Source: Bacillota bacterium
GTDB lineage: Bacteria > Bacillota > Negativicutes > Sporomusales > CTSoil-080
Direction: 5' to 3'
Assembly (NCBI GenBank): GCA_017889635.1
Contig: JAGGAC010000027.1
Span: 1-51,677, forward strand
DNA: 51,677 nucleotides
Shown here one piece after another: positions 7,872-16,618 of the stretch; the first letter of the stretch is position 1, and each line of letters begins with the position of its first letter. The translations under genes were made by a program, and so were the position numbers. The notes under the pieces are model-generated. The model was not told the DNA's origin. It saw only the letters and a program-made list of their open reading frames with translations, and searched no databases.

Positions 7872-7911
7872 ATCTCGTTAACAGCCCTCCGAATGCAAGG
7901 CTCACTTATAT
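7872..7911. repeat. Dispersed intergenic element, copy B
   Basis: Carries the same 15-base left flank (7872-7886) and GGCTCACT right flank (7899-7906, then TATAT) as copy A, but only a 12-base unrelated centre. It follows the amidase terminator in the 247-base gap before the M16 peptidase gene. The rest of that gap (7709-7871) is very AT-rich and I see no convincing promoter boxes in it. Confidence 0.6.
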
Positions 7912-7951
7912 AAAATAGAGACTGGCCTAACATCAAATTAGGACAGTCTCT
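7907..7951 (-). terminator. Rho-independent terminator after the amidase gene
   Basis: A 14-bp stem with one mismatch (7938-7951 with 7917-7930) and a 7-base loop is followed by ATTTTATAT on the minus strand. It starts five bases after the amidase stop codon. Confidence 0.85.
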
Positions 7952-7955
7952 GTTC

Positions 7956-8792
7956 CTATTTATTTTGAAAGTAACTACTAATTCCATTAAAAATGCCTTG
8001 AGCAATCTTGTCGCGATAAACATCGGAACCTAACCTTGTCGCTTCATCAGCATTTGAAACAAAACCCATTTCCACAAGGATGCTCGGCATTTGACTATTA
8101 CGAAGCACATAAAAATTAGCTGTCGAAATCCCTTTATTAACTGCCTGTGTTTCGTTTATCAGCGAGCTTTGTACCTTTTCAGCCAATTGCGGCGCTGCGC
8201 TTTGAGCGTAAAAAGTCATTGCACCGGCAACGGCTGTATTTGGATTGCTGTTAGAATGGACACTAACAAAAATATCAGCATTGTTAGCCTCAGCAATATT
8301 TACTCTGGCCTTTAGCTCTTCAGTAAGTGAGCTTCCCTCAGGCGCAACTGTTCTATCAGAATCCCTTGTCATAATAACCTTCGCACCAGCCTGCAGCAAT
8401 TTATCACGCAGCTTTAGTCCCACCGCTAAATTATTGTCAGCTTCCCGGTTATTATTAGCTATTGCACCTGGATTGCTGCCGCCATGTCCGGGATCAACTA
8501 CAACAACTTTACCAATTAAGGACCCTTTTTTCACTGGATTGGGCTGGCTCGAACCACTACTAGGCGTAGACTTACCATCAAAAATATTTAAAATTGGTCC
8601 TAATATTTTTTTAAACACCAGATCAAAGAGCGCATTAAAAATTCCTCCGCCTTCCTGGTGCGTAGCTGTCGGTGCTGTCAACGCGCTTAATACGCTCCCC
8701 ACTGAAGCGGCATGGCTAACCTGTATCGGAGCGATAATGCCGCTAACCATAACAATTAAAAGTAAATACAGCAGTAGTTTTTGCTTATACAC
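7956..8792 (-). CDS. Secreted N-acetylmuramoyl-L-alanine amidase (Amidase_3)
   Basis: Cleaves the bond between muramic acid and the peptide stem in peptidoglycan. The 278 residues start with a signal peptide (hydrophobic core about 6-22, cleavage likely after SHA near 28). A hydrophobic/amphipathic linker (about 29-75) follows, then a Ser/Pro-rich stretch and the catalytic domain from about 94. The zinc ligands are visible: H103 in DPGHGG, E117 and H179 in SVHSN; the catalytic glutamate is E241 in LVEMGF. It starts at a GTG behind AAGGAGG. It lies 34 bases downstream of a secreted GH18 gene, so a wall or spore-cortex role is likely (inference). No SPOR or LysM domain is present. Confidence 0.9.
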   Translation of the reverse strand: MYKQKLLLYLLLIVMVSGIIAPIQVSHAASVGSVLSALTAPTATHQEGGGIFNALFDLVFKKILGPILNIFDGKSTPSSGSSQPNPVKKGSLIGKVVVVDPGHGGSNPGAIANNNREADNNLAVGLKLRDKLLQAGAKVIMTRDSDRTVAPEGSSLTEELKARVNIAEANNADIFVSVHSNSNPNTAVAGAMTFYAQSAAPQLAEKVQSSLINETQAVNKGISTANFYVLRNSQMPSILVEMGFVSNADEATRLGSDVYRDKIAQGIFNGISSYFQNK

Positions 8793-8826
8793 CAGAACCT
8801 CCTTGAAAATTATAGTTTTTCTATCC

Positions 8827-10032
8827 TTACTTTAAATGAAGTTTCTCTTTAAACACTTGCCAGTAGCCGGGATCTTCCTCACCTAACTTCCACAATGCGA
8901 CTCCGGCTAAATCGTACTTGTTCACCAAATCTAGTTTATATTTCAGACTTTCACTGTTCTCATACCAAACAGTATGTTTTACGCCATCTGACCCCATATA
9001 CGTGAACGTTGGAGACTTTGATGGCTCGTCCCATTTTACAGCTATGCCAAACCGGTTGACCAACTCTCTAATCCCACTATACTCCAGACTTTCAACTCCT
9101 TTAGAAGACCAATCATACCCATACCCAGCAATACCCAGATACAGTTTATTCTTGGGAATAAATCGAAGCGCATATTTTAGGTTTTCCTCAACCCAACGAA
9201 CATCGGCAACAGGACCTGCTCCACTCCAAGTACCATGATTGTCATAGGTCATTATGACAATTTTATCGGCGTATTTAGCAAGTTCAGCATAATCATAGGC
9301 CACCGCAACATCACTATTTTCATTCGTCTTAGGGAACACATCAATTGACACTATATAACCAGCTGGTTTTAGCCGGTTCGATAATTCCCGCATAAATGAA
9401 GTTAGGTTATCCCTATCTTCAGCTGGAACCATTTCAAAGTCAATATTTATCCCATCAAGCTTGTACTTTTTAAGGTATGATTCAAGATTATCAATGGTTT
9501 TAATTCTAAGAGCTGGATCGCTGAGCACCGTATGGATTGGTAATACCGAACCAGTTTGCTTAGCATTGTTAACCATAAGCAAAGCGGTAATATCATTTTG
9601 TTTTGCTGTCTTTAGCACCGCAGCATGGTCGTTCCCTCCCCGGTCAGCTACGCTGCCATCAGCTTTTACAGTTGCCCAAAACGGTATTATTGTTTTAATT
9701 GTGTCAGTATTTTTTATCATCGAAGAATAAGATGATGTGTCATTCCCCCACCACTCCGCATAAAAGCCCATCACGTCCTTGCCACTAGACCCTGTTTGCT
9801 TTCCTGGCAGGTTAAATGTTCCACTAGAGTTCGGTGATAAATTAGAAAATTTACTCAATAAATTTCCAGCCAGCAAACCAATTAAAACATCAAATATTCC
9901 TATGCCCGAACCGGTTGACTGACCAAAAAGCTCTCCCAGAGAAGTCGCATGAACCAACGTCACCGGTGTTAAACCGGTAGCCAATACAGCTAATATAATT
10001 ACCCAACTTATACAAGCTCTATATTTAAGCAC
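8827..10032 (-). CDS. Secreted glycoside hydrolase family 18 protein
   Basis: The 401 residues begin with a signal peptide (core about 9-25, cleavage near VHA at 29), then a hydrophobic segment (about 43-64) and a Ser/Gly linker. The GH18 barrel starts near 86 with VMGFYAEWW. The active-site signature DGINIDFE ends at E200, the proton donor, and the C-terminus has the family's WKLGEEDPGYW segment. No LysM domain is present, unlike the spore GH18 proteins YaaH and YdhD, but the barrel is of that type (inference). It starts at a GTG seven bases after AAGGAG; an out-of-frame ATG overlaps it. Probably co-transcribed with the amidase. Confidence 0.9.
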   Translation of the reverse strand: MLKYRACISWVIILAVLATGLTPVTLVHATSLGELFGQSTGSGIGIFDVLIGLLAGNLLSKFSNLSPNSSGTFNLPGKQTGSSGKDVMGFYAEWWGNDTSSYSSMIKNTDTIKTIIPFWATVKADGSVADRGGNDHAAVLKTAKQNDITALLMVNNAKQTGSVLPIHTVLSDPALRIKTIDNLESYLKKYKLDGINIDFEMVPAEDRDNLTSFMRELSNRLKPAGYIVSIDVFPKTNENSDVAVAYDYAELAKYADKIVIMTYDNHGTWSGAGPVADVRWVEENLKYALRFIPKNKLYLGIAGYGYDWSSKGVESLEYSGIRELVNRFGIAVKWDEPSKSPTFTYMGSDGVKHTVWYENSESLKYKLDLVNKYDLAGVALWKLGEEDPGYWQVFKEKLHLK

Positions 10033-10068
10033 ATTTCAGCTCCTTCCCGTATTGCTCAAACCACCACA

Positions 10069-10107
10069 ATGTTTACATGTCAACTCATTGCAGTTTTATG
10101 TAAACAT
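10069..10107. promoter_or_regulatory. Paired inverted repeat in the GH18 promoter region
   Basis: ATGTTTACAT (10069-10078) and its exact reverse complement ATGTAAACAT (10098-10107) flank a 19-base spacer about 40 to 75 bases upstream of the GH18 start. Each arm is itself nearly palindromic, as in a two-site operator. I see nothing else I can assign between 10108 and 10266, apart from a generally AT-rich sequence that should contain the promoter. Confidence 0.5.
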
Positions 10108-10266
10108 ACTAGCACAAATATAGCTATCCATCAATAACAAAAACAGGCAGAAGTATAGTATTACTATTAAAAACCCTTGTAGTAACTTCACTAACCTTAG
10201 CCGCAGCTCCCAAATTAATATTGATATAACCAACCTATTTCACAGCCAAAGAATAGATTTTTTTAG

Positions 10267-10324
10267 AAAATACAAATACCGGTAAATCGAAAGATAGCTT
10301 TCGGTTTACCGGTATTTGTATTTT
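10267..10324. terminator. Long, nearly perfect hairpin terminator after the deacetylase-like gene
   Basis: Two 20-base arms (10267-10286 and 10305-10324) match perfectly, with a further 6-bp inner stem (10288-10293 with 10298-10303) and a 4-base loop. The arms end in AAAA/TTTT, so it can act in both directions. It begins two bases after the deacetylase-like stop. Confidence 0.85.
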
Positions 10325-10325
10325 C

Positions 10326-11033
10326 CTATTGGACTACTAGTGATACCGAAACGATTTTATAACCTCGCCCCTGTATCTTGCTTATTAGAGTCGGTAGCGC
10401 TTTTAAAGTAGGCTCTGTAGGATGCATCAGAATTATAGCTCCGTTATGAATTTTATTCATAACCCGCTCTATAATTATATCCGGCGATGGTCTTTTCCAG
10501 TCGATAGTATCTATACTCCACAATATTGTGGTATAACCTGCTTCGGACGCCGCCTTAAGTACAGTATCATTAAACTCTCCATAAGGCGGTGCGTATAACG
10601 TTGTTTTTATACCAGTTAACTCTTTGATTAAAGTTTCTGTTTTTACAATTTGTTCTTTGTTTGCCTCTTTATCTATAACGTTAGGATGAGGATGGCTGTA
10701 TGTATGGTTGCCAAGTTCATGGTTGCCATTAGCAATCATCTTCACTATATCTGGATGACGCTTTGCCCAGCTGCCGCCAATAAAAAAGGTAATCTTAATG
10801 TTATTTTTATCTAATACATCCAGCATTTCTGGCAAATACTCCTCGCCCCAGAATACATTGCAGGCCAAAGCTACCTGTGGCTTATCAGTAGCTCCCTGAT
10901 AGATAGGACGCGGTTTTTCAGGTTCAATATTTACTCGCTGTACTAGTCCCGGCAATAATGTTAATAGTAGCAGAAAACTTATGGCAAAACCAAAATGCCA
11001 TTTGGAAATTCGTTTGATAATGAATGTTCTCAT
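10326..11033 (-). CDS. ylxY: YlxY-type polysaccharide deacetylase homologue lacking catalytic residues
   Basis: A 235-residue, membrane-anchored NodB-fold protein with one N-terminal helix (about 12-32), then the extracytoplasmic domain. The usual metal-binding Asp motif (TFDDG) is replaced by LACNVFWGEEYLPEML. The two histidines remain in GNHTYSHPH, but the RPPYG motif reads APPYG. The same losses mark the YlxY branch (family knowledge), and its place just after pnp is the B. subtilis one. It is therefore probably a deacetylase with altered chemistry or a non-enzymatic fold. The start is uncertain: I use the ATG at 11033; a GTG at 11048 directly abuts GAGGA. Confidence 0.85.
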   Translation of the reverse strand: MRTFIIKRISKWHFGFAISFLLLLTLLPGLVQRVNIEPEKPRPIYQGATDKPQVALACNVFWGEEYLPEMLDVLDKNNIKITFFIGGSWAKRHPDIVKMIANGNHELGNHTYSHPHPNVIDKEANKEQIVKTETLIKELTGIKTTLYAPPYGEFNDTVLKAASEAGYTTILWSIDTIDWKRPSPDIIIERVMNKIHNGAIILMHPTEPTLKALPTLISKIQGRGYKIVSVSLVVQ

Positions 11034-11126
11034 TGCATACCCACTCACTCCTCTACCACAATAGCCTACATATTAATAATCTATTATGGTGTCAGACATT
11101 TAATGAATAAGCAATTCAAAATACAA

Positions 11127-11157
11127 GTAAAAAAACATAAACCTCACGGCTTATGTT
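11127..11157 (-). terminator. Rho-independent terminator after pnp
   Basis: A 10-bp stem with one G-U pair (11148-11157 with 11134-11143) and a 4-base loop is followed by TTTTT on the minus strand. The remainder of the gap to the deacetylase-like gene should hold its promoter, which I could not define. Confidence 0.88.
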
Positions 11158-11176
11158 TGTTTATTACCAGCTATGT

Positions 11177-13276
11177 CTATTCGCTTTTACCTTTGTCCTG
11201 CTCACTATTCAAAAGTACTTTGCGCGACAGGTTAATCCGTCCTTGGCGGTCAATTTCAATGACTTTTACCATAATCTCGTCGCCGGGATTGACAACATCT
11301 TCAACTTTAGCAACACGCTCTAAAGCAAGCTGTGATATATGTACCATCCCTTCTTTACCAGGAAGAATTTCAACAAACGCACCAAAGTTCATTAGCCTTG
11401 TGACTTTGCCTAAATAGATGCCGCCTATTTCCACTTCTTTTATAAGGTTTTCGATTATCTTAACTGCTTTATTACCTGCCTCAACATCAACAGCAGCAAT
11501 GAATACTTTGCCATCATCTTCAATGTCGATAGTTACGCCAGTCTCTTCAATAATTTTCTTGATAATCTTTCCACCAGGCCCAATAACATCCCGAATTTTG
11601 TCAGGATCGATCTGCATGGTAATAATTCGCGGTGCAAACGGCGAAAGTTCTGACCTAGGTTGGTTAATGGTTTCCATCATTATACCCATAATATGCATAC
11701 GGCCACGTTTCGCTTGCTCTAAAGCAGTAGTCAAAATATCTTTGTTAATACCAGCGATTTTGATATCCATCTGAATCGCAGTTACCCCTTGTTTAGTGCC
11801 AGCTACTTTGAAATCCATATCTCCAAGTGCATCTTCGAGCCCCTGAATATCGGTAAGAATAGTATAATGGTCCCCATCTTTAACAAGTCCCATAGCCACA
11901 CCAGCAACCGGTGCTTTAATCGGAACCCCGGCATCCATAAGCGACATAGTGCTGCCGCACACACTAGCCATTGACGACGATCCATTGGATTCAAGAATTT
12001 CGGATACCAATCTAATTGTATAAGGAAACTCCTTTTCGCTAGGTATTACCGGCACAAGAGCCCTTTCAGCCAACGCTCCATGCCCATAATCACGGCGACT
12101 TGGTCCACGGGATGATCGAGTTTCACCAACACTGAAAGAAGGAAAGTTATAATGGTGCATATACCGTTTAGATTCTTCCACACCAAGCCCGTCCAATATC
12201 TGTTCGTCCCCAATAGCTCCCAATGTAGTTACCGTCAAAGCCTGAGTCTGTCCTCTGGTAAATAAGGCCGAGCCATGTGTACGGGCGAGCAGGCTAACTT
12301 CACAGGTAACTGGACGTACTTCGTCGATCCTGCGGCCATCAGGCCGAATTTTATCGACAGTAATCATTTTGCGTACAATTTCTTTTAGAACTTTCTGGAC
12401 AACATAGGCCACTTCTTTAGCATTATCAGGGTAAAATTCAGCAAAATATGCTAGAGTATCAGTCTTAACCTGTTTGGTCTGCTCTTCACGGGTCTGTTTG
12501 TCCGCATTAGCAACAGCTGTTTTTAACTTGTCGGTGACAAATTCACGAACAGCAGTATTAATGTCAGCCGGAACTTCATAAATTTTCATCACTCGTTTAG
12601 ACTTGCCAGCCTCTAGAACAATACTTTCCTGAAAAGCAACAATTTGCTGGATTACACTATGGCCAAACATAATAGCTTCCAAAATTGTTTCTTCCGATAG
12701 TTCCTTAGCTCCAGCCTCCACCATAAGCACGGCATCTTTAGTTCCCGCCACTACCAGATTAAGTTCACTGCGTTCTTGCTGTTCAATTGTAGGATTAATT
12801 ATTAATTGACCGTCAATTTGACCAACCCTTACCCCACCAATCGGACCGCCAAAGGGAATGTCCGAGAGACATAAGGCACAAGAAGCACCAATCATTGCCG
12901 CAATATCTGGCGGATTATTTTGATCCACCGATAAAACTGTAGCCACGACATGTACATCGTTACGAAAACCTTCTGCAAAAAGCGGCCTGATAGGTCTATC
13001 AATAAGCCGCCCTGCTAAAATAGCGGCTTCACTAGGACGCCCCTCTCTTTTGATAAAGCCCCCGGGGATTTTACCGACTGAATACAGTTTTTCTTCGTAA
13101 TCGACGGTTAATGGGAAAAAATCAATACCTTCACGCGGTTCAGCTGAAGCCGTCGCGGTAACCAGCACCGCAGTATCGCCGTAACGAACTAATACTGCAC
13201 CGCCAGCCTGTTTTGCCATTTTTCCTGTCTCAATAATTAGCGAGCGCCCACCCAGTTGCATTTGGAAACTGTGCAT
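11177..13276 (-). CDS. pnp: Polyribonucleotide nucleotidyltransferase (PNPase)
   Basis: Degrades RNA from the 3' end with phosphate and can also polymerise nucleotides. The 699 residues show two RNase PH domains (about 1-215 and 310-540), the second with the conserved [20 protein letters not shown] segment. A KH domain with GPGGK lies near 563, and a C-terminal S1 domain from about 620 contains [15 protein letters not shown] lies ten bases before the ATG. It follows rpsO, as in most bacteria, behind the rpsO terminator and a possible promoter of its own. Confidence 0.98.
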   Translation of the reverse strand: MHSFQMQLGGRSLIIETGKMAKQAGGAVLVRYGDTAVLVTATASAEPREGIDFFPLTVDYEEKLYSVGKIPGGFIKREGRPSEAAILAGRLIDRPIRPLFAEGFRNDVHVVATVLSVDQNNPPDIAAMIGASCALCLSDIPFGGPIGGVRVGQIDGQLIINPTIEQQERSELNLVVAGTKDAVLMVEAGAKELSEETILEAIMFGHSVIQQIVAFQESIVLEAGKSKRVMKIYEVPADINTAVREFVTDKLKTAVANADKQTREEQTKQVKTDTLAYFAEFYPDNAKEVAYVVQKVLKEIVRKMITVDKIRPDGRRIDEVRPVTCEVSLLARTHGSALFTRGQTQALTVTTLGAIGDEQILDGLGVEESKRYMHHYNFPSFSVGETRSSRGPSRRDYGHGALAERALVPVIPSEKEFPYTIRLVSEILESNGSSSMASVCGSTMSLMDAGVPIKAPVAGVAMGLVKDGDHYTILTDIQGLEDALGDMDFKVAGTKQGVTAIQMDIKIAGINKDILTTALEQAKRGRMHIMGIMMETINQPRSELSPFAPRIITMQIDPDKIRDVIGPGGKIIKKIIEETGVTIDIEDDGKVFIAAVDVEAGNKAVKIIENLIKEVEIGGIYLGKVTRLMNFGAFVEILPGKEGMVHISQLALERVAKVEDVVNPGDEIMVKVIEIDRQGRINLSRKVLLNSEQDKGKSE

Positions 13277-13328
13277 ATTCGGTTTTCCTCCTCTAAACCC
13301 CTGTTCTTTATAAGATTAAGTCTTCAAC

Positions 13329-13357
13329 ATTTTTTTTATTATTCCCTTTTTTGTCAA
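13329..13357 (-). promoter_or_regulatory. Possible promoter of pnp
   Basis: TTGACA (13352-13357) and a weak AAAAAT (13329-13334) on the minus strand are 17 bases apart, between the rpsO terminator and pnp. The -35 box is perfect; the -10 box matches only four of six. Confidence 0.45.
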
Positions 13358-13375
13358 GCTCTAACCTTTGCAACA

Positions 13376-13401
13376 ACAAAAAAGCGGGCTCCCCCGCTTT
13401 T
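13376..13401 (-). terminator. Rho-independent terminator after rpsO
   Basis: A perfect 9-bp stem (13393-13401 with 13380-13388) with a 4-base loop and a following T run lies two bases after the rpsO stop. Partial read-through into pnp is likely. Confidence 0.9.
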
Positions 13402-13403
13402 CG

Positions 13404-13670
13404 CTATTTTCTTAAGTTGAGTTTTTCAAGAATGGTGCGGTAGCGGTCGATATTGTTATCCCGCAAGTAGTTCAGAAGCCCCCGGCGTTGGCCTACCATT
13501 TTCAGAAGCCCTCGCCGTGAATGATGGTCCTTTTTGTGCTCTTTAAGATGCTCTGTTAAATAAAGAATGCGCTCAGTCAAAATAGCAATCTGTACTTCCG
13601 GAGATCCGGTATCACTCTCATGTAAGCGATACTTTTCAATAAGTCCTTGTTTTTTTTCTTGTGTCAACAT
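13404..13670 (-). CDS. rpsO: 30S ribosomal protein S15
   Basis: The 88-residue primary 16S rRNA-binding protein of the 30S subunit, with the conserved [19 protein letters not shown] core and an [10 protein letters not shown]-terminal segment. The start is the ATG at 13670, seven bases after GGAGG; the frame stays open upstream to 13700, but that extension lies before the binding site. It has its own strong promoter and a structured leader, and is followed by a terminator and pnp. Confidence 0.98.
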   Translation of the reverse strand: MLTQEKKQGLIEKYRLHESDTGSPEVQIAILTERILYLTEHLKEHKKDHHSRRGLLKMVGQRRGLLNYLRDNNIDRYRTILEKLNLRK

Positions 13671-13707
13671 AATATTACCTCCATTATTTAGTATCCCCAA
13701 AAGCCAA

Positions 13708-13732
13708 GATAACCGTTGGAGAATCGATTATC
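13708..13732 (-). promoter_or_regulatory. Hairpin in the rpsO leader, candidate S15 control site
   Basis: The rpsO leader is about 120 bases long. It contains an 8-bp stem with one G-U pair (13725-13732 with 13708-13715) and a 9-base loop, located about 40 to 60 bases before the start codon. S15 represses its own mRNA through several unrelated leader folds in bacteria (family knowledge), so this is a candidate; I could not match it to a known class. Confidence 0.4.
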
Positions 13733-13796
13733 CTCGCTATGGTTCACACTATTTTACTCAATATACCATCAATATGTTAGCTTATTGAGCATACAT

Positions 13797-13825
13797 ATTG
13801 TATCATAAAGCCTAAAAACTGTAAA
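13797..13825 (-). promoter_or_regulatory. Sigma-A promoter of rpsO
   Basis: TTTACA (13820-13825) and TACAAT (13797-13802) on the minus strand are 17 bases apart, just after the ribF stop. This gives rpsO its own transcript besides read-through from the rimP operon. Confidence 0.8.
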
Positions 13826-13841
13826 CCTGACAGCGGCATTA

Positions 13842-14759
13842 TTAAAAATATTGCTGCGCAGATTCAACATCATGAACCAATTGAGCTTTAAGCTCTTCAA
13901 CATCAGAAAACTTGACTTCGTCCCGAATTTTTGCCAGAAACTCAACCGTAAGTATCTGACCATATAATACTCCTGAAAAATCAATTATATGAACTTCAAG
14001 CCGGCGCGATATACCTTTAAAGGTCGGATTATTGCCTACATTGGCAACCGCCCGATATCTCTTGCCAGCAAACTCTACGCCAACGGCATAGACACCGTCC
14101 CCGGGCATAACACCGCACTCTAGAACATTCAAATTAGCAGTGGGAAAGCCTAGTTTTCTACCTCGCCTTTCGCCATCAACAACCGGTCCACTTACCCTGT
14201 GGGGCCGTCCCAATAAAGCGGTAGCACGCTCAACCATGCCAGCTTGTATATACTGCCTTATGGCAGTGCTACTCACCAAAGTGTCACCAACGTGCACCGG
14301 CGGATGAACAATGACCTGAAACCCATTCTCTTCACCGGCCTTTTTTAAAAGTTCTGGCGTTCCAGCCCCTTTATGACCATAACTGTAATTCGGTCCCACT
14401 ACCAAATAAGCCGGGTTCAAATATTGCCGCAAAAGCAAAATAAACTCTTGTGGGGAAAGCTCCAAAAACTCCTTCGTAACAGGCATACATAAAAGTATTC
14501 CTACTCCCAATGCTTCAACAAGAGCAGCTTTATACTTAGGCGAGTCAATTTGCAACGGACAACGTTCAGGATCAATCAATGCCAATGGATGATTTTGAAA
14601 GGTAAAAACAACACTGACAGCATTTATTTGTTTTGCAATGTTAACCGCCTTGCCAATTATTTTCTGATGTCCAATATGGACGCCATCAAAAGTTCCTAAT
14701 GCTATCGTAGTTTTTTTGAACTTCAGGTCTAAATCCATCAACTGAGTAAATATCTTCAT
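13842..14759 (-). CDS. ribF: Bifunctional riboflavin kinase / FAD synthetase
   Basis: Makes FMN and FAD from riboflavin. The 305 residues contain the N-terminal adenylyltransferase domain with GTFDGVHIGH at 22-31 and SSTAIR near 160. The C-terminal riboflavin kinase domain follows from about 185, with GRKLGFPTANL and DGVYAVGV. The ATG at 14759 follows AAGGAG by seven bases; the frame continues upstream to 14864 into the truB end but without a site. It is the last gene of the rimP operon. No FMN riboswitch is present in this window. Confidence 0.96.
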   Translation of the reverse strand: MKIFTQLMDLDLKFKKTTIALGTFDGVHIGHQKIIGKAVNIAKQINAVSVVFTFQNHPLALIDPERCPLQIDSPKYKAALVEALGVGILLCMPVTKEFLELSPQEFILLLRQYLNPAYLVVGPNYSYGHKGAGTPELLKKAGEENGFQVIVHPPVHVGDTLVSSTAIRQYIQAGMVERATALLGRPHRVSGPVVDGERRGRKLGFPTANLNVLECGVMPGDGVYAVGVEFAGKRYRAVANVGNNPTFKGISRRLEVHIIDFSGVLYGQILTVEFLAKIRDEVKFSDVEELKAQLVHDVESAQQYF

Positions 14760-14794
14760 ACCATTCTCCTTGTGCTTGAGCTGTTTTCGGCCTT

Positions 14795-15664
14795 TCAGCC
14801 CAGCACTTTTGCCGGAGACACCCAAGGCTCGCCAGAAGTTTTTTGTCCAATACCAACAAAACAACCTAGTTGGTCATAAACGCTAACCACCAATTCGCTG
14901 AGCTGGGTCTCATAGTAGATCGCCCGTCCATTCCTAAACGCCTTTACCTGCTCGTCCTCCAGTACTACAATCGGCAAATGCTTAATTGCATAATCGAGCG
15001 GTAAAAGAACTGACATCTTGTCAGCGGCAACTTCCTCCAGGGTTTTAGCTTCTTCCAGCGTAAAATCACCAACTCTGGTACGGACTAAGAAGGTCATAAC
15101 CGCTAACGATCCTACTTTATGGCCAATATCACTGCATAACGAACGTATGTAAGTTCCTTTTGAACATTCTACATCAATTAAAGCTTGAGAATTCGCAAAA
15201 TACAGCAACTCAATTTTATTGATCGTAACCCTGCGCGGCTCGCGTTCAATCGATATCCCCTGCCGTGCAAGCTCATAGAGCTTTTTGCCCTCAACCTTTA
15301 TCGCTGAGTACATTGGCGGTATTTGACTGATAGGTCCGGTAAAGCTTTCGAGCGTCGCTTTAAGCTCTGCTTCTGTAGGAAGTAAGTTTCCACTTGAATG
15401 AGCAATTACTTTTCCTGTGTCATCACCACTATCAGTAGCAAAGCCAAAGGCCAGCTCGGCCCGATAAGATTTATCAGCATCAGCTGTATATTCAATAAGG
15501 CGGGTTGCCGTCCCTAGGAATACCGGCAATACGCCAGCTGCGCCAGGATCAAGAGTTCCCGCATGACCAACTCGCCTTATTCCATATACCTTTCTGAGAT
15601 ATGCCACAACGTCATGTGATGTCATACCAGGCGGTTTAAGGACATTGACAATGCCTGAAATCAT
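14795..15664 (-). CDS. truB: tRNA pseudouridine(55) synthase
   Basis: Converts U55 of tRNAs to pseudouridine. The 289 residues carry the catalytic aspartate at about 39 in GHAGTLDP, the YSAIKVEGKKLYELAR segment near 120, and a C-terminal region with the KGTYIRSL segment typical of the family. The start overlaps the nrnA stop by four bases (ATGA), and the ribosome binding site GGAG lies within nrnA, so translation is probably coupled. Confidence 0.96.
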   Translation of the reverse strand: MISGIVNVLKPPGMTSHDVVAYLRKVYGIRRVGHAGTLDPGAAGVLPVFLGTATRLIEYTADADKSYRAELAFGFATDSGDDTGKVIAHSSGNLLPTEAELKATLESFTGPISQIPPMYSAIKVEGKKLYELARQGISIEREPRRVTINKIELLYFANSQALIDVECSKGTYIRSLCSDIGHKVGSLAVMTFLVRTRVGDFTLEEAKTLEEVAADKMSVLLPLDYAIKHLPIVVLEDEQVKAFRNGRAIYYETQLSELVVSVYDQLGCFVGIGQKTSGEPWVSPAKVLG

Positions 15665-16617
15665 ACCGATTGCTCCGTCAAAAGTTTTTTTGCAGCTGCC
15701 AATACCTTTTCTTTTGTATTATTAAATTCGCCTTCCACTGTGCATCCGGCAGCTCGAGCGTGCCCCCCGCCACCAAAGTCAAGTGCTAACCTGCTAACAT
15801 CTGTTTTACGCGAGCGAAAACTTACCCTAGTAATCTTTACATCTACCCGCCTAAACATAATGGCGATTTCAACACCTGAAATATTACGTGGATAATTAAT
15901 CAACCCATCAGTATCCCCCCCACCATCCTGAACAACCTCGGGGGCAATAGTAATAGTCGCAATTTGGCCATTATTAAATAATTCAAGCGTCTCCATGACC
16001 TTTAACAAAGTAATAATACTTGACAACGGCTTAGTATCCAGACATTCACTAATGATATGCGGCTTAACGCCAATATCCACAAGTTCAGAAGCAAAACGCA
16101 GCGTTAACGCAGTTGTGTTAGCATAACGGAAAAAGCCGCAATCAGTAACAATAGCGGTATATAAATTTACTGCGATATCCTGAGTAATAACTGCATTCAT
16201 CTGCCGTAAAAGCCGAAAAATAATTTCTCCAGTAGCTGCTGCAGAGCTGTCAATATACCAATAATCAGCAAATTTAGTGTTTGAAACATGGTGATCGATA
16301 TTAATTATCTTAGCTTTGACAACCTCCTTGACCCCAGTAATGCGTTCAGCATCACTAGCGTCAAGCACTACCAGGAGATCAGCCTCAATCACTTCCCGGC
16401 CTGGCCGTCGTATATTGACTATGCCTGGTAAAAAGTCATAGACTTGCGGCACATCATCATCTAAAAGCATTTCAACCTCTTTACCCGAACTAGATAAAAG
16501 GGCATAAAGTGCAAGCATCGAGCCCAGGCAGTCACCGTCCGCATGAATATGCCCGGTAATAACCAACCGTCTTGCCTGAGTCAAAAGCTTGCCGACACCT
16601 TCCAGTGTACATTCCAT
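15661..16617 (-). CDS. nrnA: DHH-family nanoRNase / pAp phosphatase
   Basis: Degrades oligoribonucleotides of two to five bases and dephosphorylates pAp (known for B. subtilis NrnA). The 318 residues have the DHH domain with HADGDCLGS near 25, the LLVVLDASD segment, and NIDHHVSNT. A C-terminal DHHA1 domain ends in GGGGHARAAGC. All metal-binding residues look intact. It lies between rbfA and truB, the usual place, one base after the rbfA stop. Confidence 0.94.
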   Translation of the reverse strand: MECTLEGVGKLLTQARRLVITGHIHADGDCLGSMLALYALLSSSGKEVEMLLDDDVPQVYDFLPGIVNIRRPGREVIEADLLVVLDASDAERITGVKEVVKAKIINIDHHVSNTKFADYWYIDSSAAATGEIIFRLLRQMNAVITQDIAVNLYTAIVTDCGFFRYANTTALTLRFASELVDIGVKPHIISECLDTKPLSSIITLLKVMETLELFNNGQIATITIAPEVVQDGGGDTDGLINYPRNISGVEIAIMFRRVDVKITRVSFRSRKTDVSRLALDFGGGGHARAAGCTVEGEFNNTKEKVLAAAKKLLTEQSV

Positions 16618-16618
16618 A

